Assembly: GCF_009765735.1 (NCBI RefSeq)
Contig: NZ_LMUW01000048.1
Span: 1-64,000, forward strand
Length of the DNA stretch: 64,000 bases
Direction of reading: 5' to 3'
DNA from: Xenophilus sp. L33
GTDB lineage: Bacteria > Pseudomonadota > Gammaproteobacteria > Burkholderiales > Burkholderiaceae_C
The notes under the pieces are model-generated. The model saw only the letters and a list, made by a program, of their open reading frames with translations, did not search any database and was not told the DNA's origin. The translations under genes were made by a program, and so were the position numbers. Below are positions 15,891 to 24,537 of this stretch, in pieces (the stretch's first letter is position 1; the number at the start of each line of letters is the position of its first letter).

Positions 15891-16733
15891 TCACTTGGCT
15901 TCCAGTTCGTGCAATTCGACCTTGGTCGCGCCCTTGGGCGGCGCGAAGGTGAAGACCGCGTCGTTGAAGCCCGGGCTCACGTTCCAGTTGATCAGGTGCA
16001 CCGATTGCGGCCGCGCCTCGTCGGCGCGATTGATGATCACCAGCTTGCGCGGCAGCGGACGGCCGTCGGCGGTGATCCAGATCTGCCAGTCGTAGTCGCC
16101 TTGTCGGAAGGCGAAGTGATTGCAGAGGTCGTTGCCGATGAAGTCCTGGCCTGCATTCATCGCGGAATCGATCTTGTCGAGCGGGGCCGCGGCGGTGCCC
16201 CACAGGAACAGGTCGGACAGCGGGATCTCGATGTCGTAGCGTTCCTTCATCTTGGTGACCAGCTCATCGACGCTGCCGCCGAACTCGACGCTCGAGTAGT
16301 AGTTCTGCGCCGGCAGGAAGACCGTCGCGAGCTTGCCGTTGAAATAGATCTCGCGCTCGTTGCGGGCGCTGAACATGCGCGCCCGCAACCGGTTCGGGCG
16401 TTGCACGTCGATGTCGGCATGGGCGCTGTGCTGCAGCTTCTGACCATCGGCCAGCACCACTTCGCCGGTCAACTCGGTCGAGACGTGATAGCGCTTCAAG
16501 CTCTGCAGGAAGGCGCCCATGTCCTTCAGGGCCTGGATCGCGCCGGGGTTCACTGCATCGGCCGCCGTCGATGCAGTCGACCCGGCGGGCGCCGCGGACG
16601 GCATGGCCGCCGGCGGGGCAGCTCGCGCTGCGGGCGTCGCCGCGGCAGGCGCTGCAGTTGTCGTTGGCGGCTGTGACGTGCATGCCGCCAGGGCCACTGC
16701 CAGCAGTGTCCCGGCAATCAATGTGAACTTCAT
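15891..16733 (-). CDS. DUF2092-family lipoprotein
   Basis: From ATG 16733 the product is 280 residues with a lipoprotein signal (MKFTLIAGTLLAVALAAC, lipobox LAAC, lipidated Cys18). A Pro/Ala/Thr linker follows (about 20-60). The body is LolA-like beta sheet: FLQSLKRYHVSTELTGEVV, RPNRLRARMFSARNEREIYFNG and LPRKLVIINRAD, matching DUF2092. Such proteins resemble periplasmic lipoprotein carriers; a direct role is not known. It is the first gene of a two-gene unit with the Gly-rich exported protein 11 nt downstream. Confidence 0.8.
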   Translation of the reverse strand: MKFTLIAGTLLAVALAACTSQPPTTTAAPAAATPAARAAPPAAMPSAAPAGSTASTAADAVNPGAIQALKDMGAFLQSLKRYHVSTELTGEVVLADGQKLQHSAHADIDVQRPNRLRARMFSARNEREIYFNGKLATVFLPAQNYYSSVEFGGSVDELVTKMKERYDIEIPLSDLFLWGTAAAPLDKIDSAMNAGQDFIGNDLCNHFAFRQGDYDWQIWITADGRPLPRKLVIINRADEARPQSVHLINWNVSPGFNDAVFTFAPPKGATKVELHELEAK

Positions 16734-17090
16734 ATCGGCATCCTCGAAAGAGTGCGACTTCGCCATCGGACCGGGTTGGAGCATTACCTCGATCGGTGGT
16801 TTGCGCAACTGAGGACTACCAATAAGCCCCAGCAGCCTCCTGTGTTGAAAAGTTCACACAAGGAGCGTTAGGCGATGTTACGAATGGAACCTTTGAGTTA
16901 CATTCGTCAGGTGGCGGTCAGCACGGCCGAGCGCCGCGCAGATGGGTCGAGCAGACATCGAGACAAGCGTGCAGGTTTAGAAAGAATACTTTAGTATTCA
17001 TTATGGTCATCGGCGAGGGTCACGTCTCCGTCAAATCCGGGGTCCAGCATCCGCGTCGGTTGTTCGAACAATGCAGTGAGGGATGGTGCG
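16734..17090. promoter_or_regulatory. Intergenic region with palindrome GAATAC-N4-GTATTC
   Basis: This 357-bp divergent intergenic region contains no supported gene. It is markedly AT-richer around 16975-17005. A perfect dyad GAATAC-TTTA-GTATTC sits at 16984-16999, upstream of the DegT aminotransferase gene, and is a candidate operator or promoter element. A second AT-rich patch (16840-16915) may hold the promoter of the DUF2092 gene; no clean -35/-10 pair was found. Confidence 0.4.
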
Positions 17091-18251
17091 ATGTCGGTGC
17101 GAAGCCATGACAATTTCCTGATCTTCGGGTCGCCGAAGATCGAGGAGGACGAGATCCGCGAAGTCGAAGCCGTGATGCGTTCCGGCTGGCTGGGCACCGG
17201 GCCGCGGGTGACCCGGTTCGAGAAGGCATTCGCGCAATACCGTGGCGCGCCGCATGCCGTGGCGTTGAACTCCTGTTCGGCTGCGCTCCATCTCTCGCTG
17301 CTGGCGTCGGGTGTCGGCCCGGGCGACGAAGTCATCACCACGCCGCTGACCTTCTGCGCGACGGCCAACGCCATCATTCATGCGGGCGCGACACCGGTGC
17401 TCGCGGACATCGATCCGCTCACGTCCAACATCGATCCCGAGCAGGTGCGCGCCAAGTTGACGCCGCGCACGCGAGCCATCGTCCCGGTGCACTTCGCGGG
17501 CAGGCCCTGCGACATGGACAGCTTGATGGCGATCGCGCGAGACCAGAACCTCAAGGTGATCGAGGACTGCGCGCACGCGATCGAAGCCGAGCACCGCGGC
17601 CGCAGTGTCGGCACCATCGGCGACTTCGGCTGCTTCTCGTTCTATGTGACCAAGAACGTCATCACCGGCGAGGGCGGCATGGTGCTCGCCCGCAACGAGG
17701 AAGACGCCTCGACCATCAAGGTGCTGGGCCTGCACGGCATGACCAAGGACGCGTGGAAGCGCTTCGGCGACGAAGGCTTCAAGCACTATCACGTCGTCGC
17801 GGCCGGCTTCAAATACAACATGATGGACTTGCAGGCCGCGATCGGCCTGAAGCAGTTGGAGAAGGTCGAGACGTACTGGCTGCGACGCAAGTCGATCTGG
17901 GACCGGTACATGAACGAGCTGGCCGACCTGCCGATCGGCTTGCCCGCGAGTCCGGAGTCCGACACCCGTCACGCGCATCACCTCTTCACCGTCGAGATCG
18001 ACGAGGCGCGCTGCGGCATCGCGCGGGACGCCTTCCTCGACGCGATGACCGCGCAAGGCATCGGCATCGGGGTTCACTATCTTTCGCTCACCGAGCATCC
18101 GTACTACCAGGAAGCCTTCGGCTGGCGCCCGGAAGACATGCCTCACGCCACGCGGGTGGGCCGGCAGACGGTGTCGCTTCCGATCTCGGCGAAGTTGACC
18201 GACCAGGACGTCTCCGACGTCATTTCCGCGGTACGGCTGGTCCTGCCATAG
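17091..18251 (+). CDS. DegT/DnrJ/EryC1/StrS-type sugar aminotransferase
   Basis: The 386-residue product has the full PLP fold: GTGPRVTRFEKAFAQY, ALNSCSAALHLSLLA, DEVITTPLTFCATANAI, VIEDCAHAIEA and the PLP lysine K188 in FYVTKNVITGEGG. The family transaminates nucleotide-linked keto-sugars during surface polysaccharide or glycan synthesis. ATG 17091 is preferred (GAGGG 8 nt or so upstream); GTG 17076 is an alternative. A glycosyltransferase gene follows 16 nt downstream, so the pair probably makes and transfers an amino sugar. No other sugar genes are nearby. Confidence 0.92.
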   Translation: MSVRSHDNFLIFGSPKIEEDEIREVEAVMRSGWLGTGPRVTRFEKAFAQYRGAPHAVALNSCSAALHLSLLASGVGPGDEVITTPLTFCATANAIIHAGATPVLADIDPLTSNIDPEQVRAKLTPRTRAIVPVHFAGRPCDMDSLMAIARDQNLKVIEDCAHAIEAEHRGRSVGTIGDFGCFSFYVTKNVITGEGGMVLARNEEDASTIKVLGLHGMTKDAWKRFGDEGFKHYHVVAAGFKYNMMDLQAAIGLKQLEKVETYWLRRKSIWDRYMNELADLPIGLPASPESDTRHAHHLFTVEIDEARCGIARDAFLDAMTAQGIGIGVHYLSLTEHPYYQEAFGWRPEDMPHATRVGRQTVSLPISAKLTDQDVSDVISAVRLVLP

Positions 18252-18267
18252 CGGCTCGGAGACTGGC

Positions 18268-19218
18268 ATGCCGTTCTCCATCCTCATCCCCGCGTATGCC
18301 CGACCGGAGCAACTCGGCGAGGCCCTCGCCAGCCTCGCCCGGCAGGAACGCCTGCTGATCGGCGAGATCATCATCGGCGACGACAGCCCGCAGGCCTACT
18401 GGCCGAAGAACCGTCAGGCCATCGCCGACAGTGGCCTCGCGCACCTCGTCGACTACGTGCCGAGCGATCCGCCCAAGGGCACCTATCCCAATCAGTGGTT
18501 CCTGGCGTCGAGGGCGAAGTTCGACCAGTTGCTCTTCCTGCACAACGACGACCTTCTTCATCCCGGCGGCTTGCGTGCGCTGGCCGATGCCTGTTCGGCC
18601 GAGACCGACCCGCGCGTGAAGCTGTGGTTCGGCACCCAGCAGATCATCGACGAGAACGGCGCGGTGAACGAGTCGGCCACGTCGCACTACGACAACTGGT
18701 ACGGAAGACAAGGGCCGGCTGCGGCGCGACCGGCGTGGCAGTGGTGCCTGACCGAATCGATACCCTCGGATGCCTTCCTGGTGGAGCGGGCCACCTACCT
18801 GCAATACATGCGCGGCGAACGCGACGGCAACATCGGCGACTGGGCGTTCGCGGTGCGCCTGGCCAACGGCGGCAACTGGGCGCGCTTCGTCGGGCAGGTG
18901 GTCTCGAGCTACCGGGTTCAGACCGGCTCCGTCACGAACAGCGGCCGCGGCGTCGATTCGCATCGCTCCTTCGAATTCGCCCGCGAGTTGCAAGTGCCGC
19001 CGGAATTCGAAGCAGCGAGAGCGGACCGCTTCTACCGCCACATGCTGGTGGTGGCGAGTCGCTACGCGCGCGACGGCGAGCGCTTGAACGGATGGCGCGC
19101 CTTCTTCTCGTCGCACATTCCGTGGCGGCAGCGCATGAGTATCCGCGCGGCGAGGGTGATGGTGATGCTTTCGACGCCGCGGCCGCTTTGGCTGTGGGCC
19201 ATGCGGTACAAGGATTAG
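18268..19218 (+). CDS. Family 2-like glycosyltransferase
   Basis: The 316-residue product starts MPFSILIPAYARPEQLGEALASL, with IIIGDDSPQAYW and LLFLHNDDLLHPGGL. This is the GT-A nucleotide-sugar fold with a DD-type metal motif (HNDD, about residue 93). A C-terminal region without transmembrane helices ends in an amphipathic basic stretch (WRQRMSIRAARVMVML). It acts in the cytoplasm or at the inner membrane face. It follows the DegT aminotransferase gene by 16 nt, so the donor may be the amino sugar made by that enzyme; that is an inference. Confidence 0.88.
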   Translation: MPFSILIPAYARPEQLGEALASLARQERLLIGEIIIGDDSPQAYWPKNRQAIADSGLAHLVDYVPSDPPKGTYPNQWFLASRAKFDQLLFLHNDDLLHPGGLRALADACSAETDPRVKLWFGTQQIIDENGAVNESATSHYDNWYGRQGPAAARPAWQWCLTESIPSDAFLVERATYLQYMRGERDGNIGDWAFAVRLANGGNWARFVGQVVSSYRVQTGSVTNSGRGVDSHRSFEFARELQVPPEFEAARADRFYRHMLVVASRYARDGERLNGWRAFFSSHIPWRQRMSIRAARVMVMLSTPRPLWLWAMRYKD

Positions 19219-19243
19219 CGGGCGGTTCGGGTCTCCAGCCTTG

Positions 19244-19273
19244 TTGACGGCGCGGAACTTGACGCCGTATTGT
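19244..19273 (+). promoter_or_regulatory. Candidate sigma70-like promoter
   Basis: TTGACG (19244-19249) and TATTGT (19268-19273) are 18 bp apart, upstream of the exported protein gene at 19374. The -10 is weak. Confidence 0.4.
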
Positions 19274-19373
19274 CGCTACCGGCCTTGCCGGCCTCTCGCC
19301 GCCGTTCTTGCAGTGCGCGATGCGGCAGCGTCCAGCCGGACTCATCGTCGAATGGTCTCGTGAAGGAGCCAGG

Positions 19374-19733
19374 ATGAAGATCTTTCTATTCTCAGTGCTT
19401 GCGGCATTGGCGTGTTCGGCCCTCGCGCAACCGAAGGTCGTAGATGGTGTGCTGACTGACTCGAAAGGCATGACCCTATATGTCTGGGACAACGACCTGA
19501 CAGTGCCTGGGAAGATTCAATGCGTGGGCGTCTGCGTGATGAGTTGGCCGCCCATGTTGGCAGGGCCCGCGGACACGCCTACTGGCGAGTACACGCTCAT
19601 GGTTCGCGAGGATGGCAAGAAACAGTGGGCTTACAAGGGAAGGCCGCTGTACCTCTGGGTGAACGACAAGAAGCCCGGCGACCGAACGGGCGACGGCTTC
19701 CGTGCGGGGACCTGGCATCTGGTGCGGCCCTAG
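19374..19733 (+). CDS. Exported PF03640-type repeat protein
   Basis: The 119-residue product has a signal peptide (MKIFLFSVLAALACSALA), then LTDSKGMTLYVWDND, KIQCVGVCVMSWPPMLA and GKPLYLW-type block GRPLYLWVNDKKPGD. These are the two repeats of the 'secreted repeat of unknown function' family (PF03640), with the usual CxxxC pair (Cys about 55 and 59). The start follows GGAGCCAGG. It heads a row of exported proteins (cache-like pseudogene, binding protein) on the same strand. Members are often regulated by stress sigma factors; no evidence for that here. Confidence 0.85.
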   Translation: MKIFLFSVLAALACSALAQPKVVDGVLTDSKGMTLYVWDNDLTVPGKIQCVGVCVMSWPPMLAGPADTPTGEYTLMVREDGKKQWAYKGRPLYLWVNDKKPGDRTGDGFRAGTWHLVRP

Positions 19734-19806
19734 CGACCGTCGACTCGCGGCCAACTGCCGTCCTTGATCTGAATGTATCGGGCCGCCACTTTGGTGGGAG
19801 AAATCA

Positions 19807-20282
19807 ATGCTGAAGCACACCATCATCTGCGCTGCGTGGGTCAACTTCGCAATTGCCAATGCTGCGTTGGCCCAGCAGGCGCCGCCGGCATCCGAGAAGA
19901 CGATGCAGATCGAGGCCATGGTCAACAAGGCCGCGGCACTGCTCGACAGGGAAGGCAAGGCAGCGCTGCCTGCGTTCCGGGTCAAAGACTCCGAGTGGTA
20001 CCACGGCGACTCCTACCTGTTCGTCTACGACCTGACTCGAATGTCCTGCTGAACCCCGCCTTTCCGTCCCGGGAGGGGACGAACGTTTTCGGAGAGAAGG
20101 ACGCCAACGGAAAACTGTTCCAGGAAGCCATCGTCCAGACTGCCGCGGCGAAGGGCTCGGGATGGGTCAACTATGTGTTCCCGAAACCAGGGCAGACGCA
20201 ACCATCTCAGAAATGGACCTACGTCAAGGCCGTCAAGATGGATGGGGTTCAAGGCCTCGTCGCATCGGGCTTCTATCCTTGA
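19807..20282 (+). pseudogene. Cache-domain periplasmic sensor-like protein, frameshifted
   Basis: The first frame (19807-20052) has a signal peptide (to ALAQQ) and the start of a single-cache domain ending SYLFVYDLT. The rest of the same domain continues in the -1 frame to 20282: SNVLLNPAFPSREGTNVF, KDANGKLFQEAIV, GWVNYVFPKPGQ and KAVKMDGVQGLVASGFYP. Restoring one G after 20034 (CTG-GAC) rejoins the frames as VYDL-DSNVLLNP, the normal cache pattern. A single-base deletion, or a sequencing error, is the simplest reading. If intact it would be a secreted small-ligand-binding domain of about 158 residues. GGGAG precedes ATG 19807. Confidence 0.8.
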
Positions 20283-20296
20283 CGGGTCGCACGGAC

Positions 20297-21247
20297 ATGC
20301 TCATTTCCAGACGGTCCGTGGTGTGCGGCCTGGGGCTTGTCGGCGTCGGTCTTGCCCAACGAAGCGGCGCGCAAGGATCACGGACCGAATTCCGAGTCGG
20401 CTACCAGAAGGCCGGCTTGCTCAGCGTCGCCAAGGCGCAGGGCGTCTTCGAGCGGAGGCTTGAGCAACTCGGAGTCGAAGGCGTGAAGTGGTCGGAGTTT
20501 GAACCTGGACCGGCAATGATGGACGCGATCAGTGCGGGTGCCGTTGATTTCGGGTGGCTCGGCGATGCGCCCGCCATCATCGCCCAGTCGGCGGGCGCGA
20601 AATTCGTCTACGCGGCATGCATGCCCGCTTCGCAACATGGGCTGCTGGTGCAGCAAGGATCCGGCCTGCGCTCTCTGGCGGACATTCAGGGCAAGAAGAT
20701 CGCCTTTGCTCGCGGCACCAGCGCGCAGAGCGTCGTCCTGCGGCTGCTGGCCAAGGCGGGCCTGACCTACGCTGACATCGTGCCGGTCTATCTTTCGCCC
20801 AGGGACGCCTCGGTGGCGTTCTCGCGCGGGGAGGTGGATGCGTGGTTGATCTGGGACCCATTCTTTGCGCAGGCGGAACGAGTGCAGCAAGCCCGCGTGA
20901 TCGCCACCACGAAAGGCATGGCAGGCCTCAACTCCGTCTACGTGGCAAATGCCGACTTCGCCGCGAAAGACTCCAAGGTCCTCGCCGCGGCCATCGATGA
21001 AGTGAGAAAGCTGACCGGATGGGCGGCGCGAAATCGCGAGCAGCTCGCGCAAGCGACTTCGGCCGCCATCGGCATCGATCTCGACGCGGAGCGTGTCGCG
21101 ATAGGTCGCACCGAATTGGTCGAAAAACCCATCACGCCTGCGACAGTGGCCGAGTTGCAAGAAACCGCCGATGCCTTTCTCAGGATCGGGGTCATTTCCA
21201 GGCCAGTCGTCATTCACGACGCCGTCTGGTCGCCGCATGCTCGTTGA
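20297..21247 (+). CDS. SsuA/TauA/NrtA-like substrate-binding protein
   Basis: The 316-residue product has a twin-arginine-like n-region (MLISRRSVVCGLGLVGVG) and then FRVGYQKAGLLSVAKAQGVFERRLEQLG, FEPGPAMMDAISAGAVDFGWLGDAP and VDAWLIWDPFFAQAE. These are hallmarks of the aliphatic sulfonate/taurine ABC binding proteins. Permease and ATPase genes are absent nearby, so it must work with a remote transporter or is an orphan. It starts 14 nt after the frameshifted cache gene and may share its transcript. Confidence 0.88.
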   Translation: MLISRRSVVCGLGLVGVGLAQRSGAQGSRTEFRVGYQKAGLLSVAKAQGVFERRLEQLGVEGVKWSEFEPGPAMMDAISAGAVDFGWLGDAPAIIAQSAGAKFVYAACMPASQHGLLVQQGSGLRSLADIQGKKIAFARGTSAQSVVLRLLAKAGLTYADIVPVYLSPRDASVAFSRGEVDAWLIWDPFFAQAERVQQARVIATTKGMAGLNSVYVANADFAAKDSKVLAAAIDEVRKLTGWAARNREQLAQATSAAIGIDLDAERVAIGRTELVEKPITPATVAELQETADAFLRIGVISRPVVIHDAVWSPHAR

Positions 21248-21281
21248 CGGTAGCGAATCAATGCGACGGGACAGAAGTTTC

Positions 21282-21500
21282 TCAGGGCGCGTCGACCAAC
21301 ACCACCCCAGGCCCGAAGGCCGCGCGAACCTCCGCGAGCGCATGCTCGATCAACCGCATCGCAGTCTCGAAATCGACCGGCGGCATGCCCGGCACGGCAT
21401 CGTGCGGGGCCAATGCAAAGTCCAGGCGTTCGCATGCAATCGCCCAGTGAAACCTGGCGACGGTGCGTGCCATGGCACATTCCGACGAGGACTTTTGCAT
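21282..21500 (-). CDS. Small helical protein paired with CRP-GAF regulator (copy 2)
   Basis: From ATG 21500 the product is 72 residues: MQKSSSECAMARTVARFHWAI, a Pro-containing loop, then TAMRLIEHALAEVRAAFG. It aligns with the product of 13846-14103 from the first Met onward, with HW at the same positions 18-19, which is why this start is preferred over TTG 21539. Like copy 1 it is divergent from a CRP-GAF gene. No Shine-Dalgarno is visible. No family is recognised. Confidence 0.6.
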   Translation of the reverse strand: MQKSSSECAMARTVARFHWAIACERLDFALAPHDAVPGMPPVDFETAMRLIEHALAEVRAAFGPGVVLVDAP

Positions 21501-21602
21501 TGTGAATTCGATCGTAGCGACTTTGCCGGTGGCCGCCAAGACGGTCGGCGGGGAGTTACACGATGCGATTCGCGATGCCGACGACGGCGTGCAGTCGATA
21601 GC

Positions 21603-21614
21603 GGGTAGTTACCC
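21603..21614. promoter_or_regulatory. Inverted repeat GGGTA-GT-TACCC between divergent genes
   Basis: A perfect 5-bp dyad lies 83 bp upstream of the CRP-GAF start at 21697 and 103 bp upstream of the small gene start at 21500. It may be an operator for the pair. The same arms with a 6-nt centre occur at 29421-29436. Confidence 0.35.
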
Positions 21615-21696
21615 TATGCGGCCTTTGGAATTACCCAGCGCTTAATCGACGACACACCGCAGAGGAATCCTCTCCTCGGGCGAACCAGGGCATCTC

Positions 21697-22917
21697 ATGG
21701 CATCGGAGATCGCGCCCGGAAGCAATCTGCTTCTGGACGCCCTGGCTCGCAATGCGCCCGGCCCCTGGCAAGGCGAGTTGCAACTCGTGGACCTGCCGCT
21801 CGGCAAGGTCCTGCACGAGCCCTATCTGGTCCGCGACCAGGTGTACTTTCCCGTCACCGCGATCGTCTCGATGCTCTACGTGCTCTCGGATGGCGACATG
21901 GCCGAGATCGCGGTCATCGGCAATGAAGGTGTCGTGGGCCTGTCGATGTTCATGGGCGATGGCAATTCGCCGAGCTGCGCGATGGTGCAATCCGCAGGCA
22001 GTGCCATCCGGCTCAAGGCCTCGGTCCTCAAGGACGAGTTCGTGCGCCGGGGCCAGGTCGGCCATCTGCTGCTGAGGTACACGCAGGCGTTGATCGCCCA
22101 GATGTCTCAGACAGCCGTGTGCAACCGCTACCACCCGGTCGAGCAGCACTTCTGTCGGTGGATCCTCCTGATGTTCGACCGGCATGCGGGCAACGAGATC
22201 GTCATGACGCAGGAGATGATCGGCGCGATGCTGGGCGTGCGCCGCGCCAGCGTCAACACGGCCGCGACCCAGCTGCAGAAGGACGGCCTGATCACCTATC
22301 GACGCGGCAGGATCACGCTGCTCGATCGCCCGGCGATGGAGGCGCGCGTCTGCGAGTGCTATGCGGTGGTGAAGGGCGAGTACGACCGCCTGACGCCGGC
22401 GCTGCTGAAGGCCTCCATCGAGGAGCCGCCCTGGAGCCTGCGCGCCGACGTGCAGCGCCTGGCCTTCCTGCGCCGCTTCGGCATCCTCGACTCGCCCTCC
22501 GAGGATGTCTTCGACGACATCGCCCGCCAGGCGAGCGACGCCTTGGGCGTGCCGATCGCGATGATCAGCTTCCTCGACGAGAAGCGAGACTGGTTCAAGG
22601 CCTGCATCGGCTACGCCGCGACCGAGTCGCCTGCGGAGACCTCCTTTTGCGACGTCTTCTTCCGCATGAACGAGAACACGCTGGTGGTGGAGAACACGCT
22701 GGAGGACCGACGCTTCTCGGCGCATCCGTTCGTGCGCGGCATGCCTTTCATCCGCTTCTACGCCGCGGTGCGCCTGGTCGCCGAAGGCCACACGCTGGGC
22801 ACCTTGTGCGTCTACGACTTCAAGGCGCGGCGGCTCGCGCGGGAACAGGTGCAGGCCCTGGAGTCGCTGGCCGGCGCGACGCTCGACGCGCTCAGGTCAC
22901 GCGGCGCGAAGGTCTGA
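21697..22917 (+). CDS. CRP/FNR-type regulator with C-terminal GAF domain (copy 2)
   Basis: The 406-residue product begins MASEIAPGSNLLLDAL. A cNMP-like beta roll (about residues 20-150) contains VYFPVTAIVSMLYVLSDGDM. A CRP-type winged helix (about 155-235) contains MTQEMIGAMLGVRRASVNTA. The GAF domain (about 250-400) contains FGILDSPSEDVFDDIARQA, AETSFCDVFF and LGTLCVYDFKARRL. It keeps a cysteine (SFCD) where copy 1 at 12335-13558 has serine. DNA-binding residues look intact; ligands are unknown. It diverges from the small helical gene 21282-21500 across a 196-bp region. Confidence 0.9.
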   Translation: MASEIAPGSNLLLDALARNAPGPWQGELQLVDLPLGKVLHEPYLVRDQVYFPVTAIVSMLYVLSDGDMAEIAVIGNEGVVGLSMFMGDGNSPSCAMVQSAGSAIRLKASVLKDEFVRRGQVGHLLLRYTQALIAQMSQTAVCNRYHPVEQHFCRWILLMFDRHAGNEIVMTQEMIGAMLGVRRASVNTAATQLQKDGLITYRRGRITLLDRPAMEARVCECYAVVKGEYDRLTPALLKASIEEPPWSLRADVQRLAFLRRFGILDSPSEDVFDDIARQASDALGVPIAMISFLDEKRDWFKACIGYAATESPAETSFCDVFFRMNENTLVVENTLEDRRFSAHPFVRGMPFIRFYAAVRLVAEGHTLGTLCVYDFKARRLAREQVQALESLAGATLDALRSRGAKV

Positions 22918-22927
22918 CGGACCCGCC

Positions 22928-24037
22928 TCAGCAGCCGGCTTCGGCGATGGCGGCGGCCTCCTGCAGGAAGGTCGACACCGGCACGGTCGGGATGCGCGCG
23001 TTCAGCGGCACCGAGACGTCGTATTTCTCGACCACGACCAGGCCGGAATGCGGCATGACCAGGATCCACTGACCGAAGAGTCCCCAGGCCAGATAGGCGT
23101 CTTGCAGCGGCGAGCCGGCGGCCGCCTCGGGCACCCACCACATCATCCCGTAGCCGACGCCGCGCATGGCGGCGTGCGGCGGGTGCATCTGCGCGGGCGG
23201 CGTGACCTGCGTCGTGATGGTCCGCACCCAATCGGCCGGCACCAGCGTGCGTCCGTCCCAGCGGCCGCCGGCGAGCATCAGTTCGCCCACCTTGGCCATG
23301 TCGCGCGCCGAGAGACGGAACGCGTAGGCGAGATGCGTCGACCGGCTGGCGTCCCCGCCGTAGTGCTGGCTCGCGCGACGGAAGTCCTCCAGGGCCAGCG
23401 GCCGCGCGATGTCCTCGTCGAAGGCGTCGTAGATGTCGCGACCGGTGCGCTGGACGTAGATCGCGCCGGCGGCGTTGAAGTCCCAGTTGTTGTAGATGAA
23501 GTAGCTGCCCGGCTGCTGCGAACCGCGTGGCGGCTCGGCGGCCGAATCGTCGCCGCCGTTCGCGGCCGGGTGGTAGACACCGGAGCGCGACTCGATCAGG
23601 TCGCGCACGCGCGCCTTCCGCTCGATCGGCAGCAAGCCGCCGATGTCGTCGAAGCGCAGGTCGTCGAGCGTGGCGTCGAGCGAAATGCGACCGTCCTCGA
23701 CGGGCCGGCCATAGAGCATCGCCAGCAGGCTCTTGCGGATGGATGCGATCCGCGTCGCCCGGTCGATGGGCCCTTCGCTGAACACGACCTGGTCGCCGCG
23801 CACCACCAGCAATGTGGTCATCGGTTGCCCGTGCAGGCGCTCGCGCAGCGCCACGAGATGGCTCCGGCAGGTGGCCGGCTGCGTGACCTGGCCGTCGCTG
23901 CGCCAGTGAGAGGAGGGTGGAATCGGCGGCGCCGGCGTCGGCAGCGGTGGCGGCGTGCTGCAACCGCTGAGAACGGCAAGGGCCGACAGGGCGAAGCGGC
24001 CCGCGACATCCGTTCGCCGAGGCGGCCGGCGGTACAT
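22928..24037 (-). CDS. Beta-lactamase-fold serine hydrolase, lipoprotein
   Basis: From ATG 24037 the product is 369 residues with a lipobox (LAVLSGC, Cys26) and a Pro-rich linker. The class C/esterase-type catalytic motifs are present: SxxK as S99-I-R-K102 and a YxN-type motif in YFIYNNWDFN. It matches the beta-lactamase/6-aminohexanoate hydrolase group rather than a true resistance enzyme; a peptidase or esterase role at the envelope is likely. ATG 24103 upstream would add residues before the signal. It lies 16 nt downstream of the gene at 24054-24446, so the two are probably co-transcribed. Confidence 0.85.
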   Translation of the reverse strand: MYRRPPRRTDVAGRFALSALAVLSGCSTPPPLPTPAPPIPPSSHWRSDGQVTQPATCRSHLVALRERLHGQPMTTLLVVRGDQVVFSEGPIDRATRIASIRKSLLAMLYGRPVEDGRISLDATLDDLRFDDIGGLLPIERKARVRDLIESRSGVYHPAANGGDDSAAEPPRGSQQPGSYFIYNNWDFNAAGAIYVQRTGRDIYDAFDEDIARPLALEDFRRASQHYGGDASRSTHLAYAFRLSARDMAKVGELMLAGGRWDGRTLVPADWVRTITTQVTPPAQMHPPHAAMRGVGYGMMWWVPEAAAGSPLQDAYLAWGLFGQWILVMPHSGLVVVEKYDVSVPLNARIPTVPVSTFLQEAAAIAEAGC

Positions 24038-24053
24038 CCGGTCCGGCCCCGGA

Positions 24054-24446
24054 TCAGCGGTCCAGGGCGGGCTCTTCGATCGAGAGCACTTCCAGGCAGA
24101 CATCGTCGCTCAGCACCGCGAAGTGCTTCACCTGCGGCGCGCAGTGCACGCCGCCGCTGGATTGTTCGAGCCAGTCCAGGAATTTCGAACTGCGCGTGAT
24201 CAGCACGTTGTGGCCGCCGATCACCACGCCGTCGTTCCAGTATTCCAAGAGGCTTGCTTCGTGGACCACGCGCACGGCCAGGGGCGCCTCGAACACCAGT
24301 TGCACCTGCACTTGGCGCGACGCGTCCGGCCGATGCAGTTCGACCCACAGCGGGCCGTCGGCGCGGTGCTCGATGGCGCCGATCCGATACCTGCATTCAG
24401 GCAATGCGCCATCCGCGTTCCACGGAAGAAAATCGATCGTGCTCAT
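24054..24446 (-). CDS. Hypothetical cytosolic protein
   Basis: From ATG 24446 the product is 130 residues, rich in beta strands (YRIGAIEHRADGPLWVELH, VQVQLVFEAPLAVRVVHE, VVIGGHNVLIT) and ending in an acidic tail (CLEVLSIEEPALDR). It has no signal peptide or transmembrane helix. I do not recognise the family. It lies 16 nt upstream of the serine hydrolase gene on the same strand, so co-expression is likely. Confidence 0.6.
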   Translation of the reverse strand: MSTIDFLPWNADGALPECRYRIGAIEHRADGPLWVELHRPDASRQVQVQLVFEAPLAVRVVHEASLLEYWNDGVVIGGHNVLITRSSKFLDWLEQSSGGVHCAPQVKHFAVLSDDVCLEVLSIEEPALDR

Positions 24447-24537
24447 CTGGTCCTCGGCCTTGCTCGGCATTCATGCTCGTCGGAGGCGAAGTATGAACGA
24501 CGGCTTCGGCGCAGCGGCCGGGATTAGGATTCAACCC

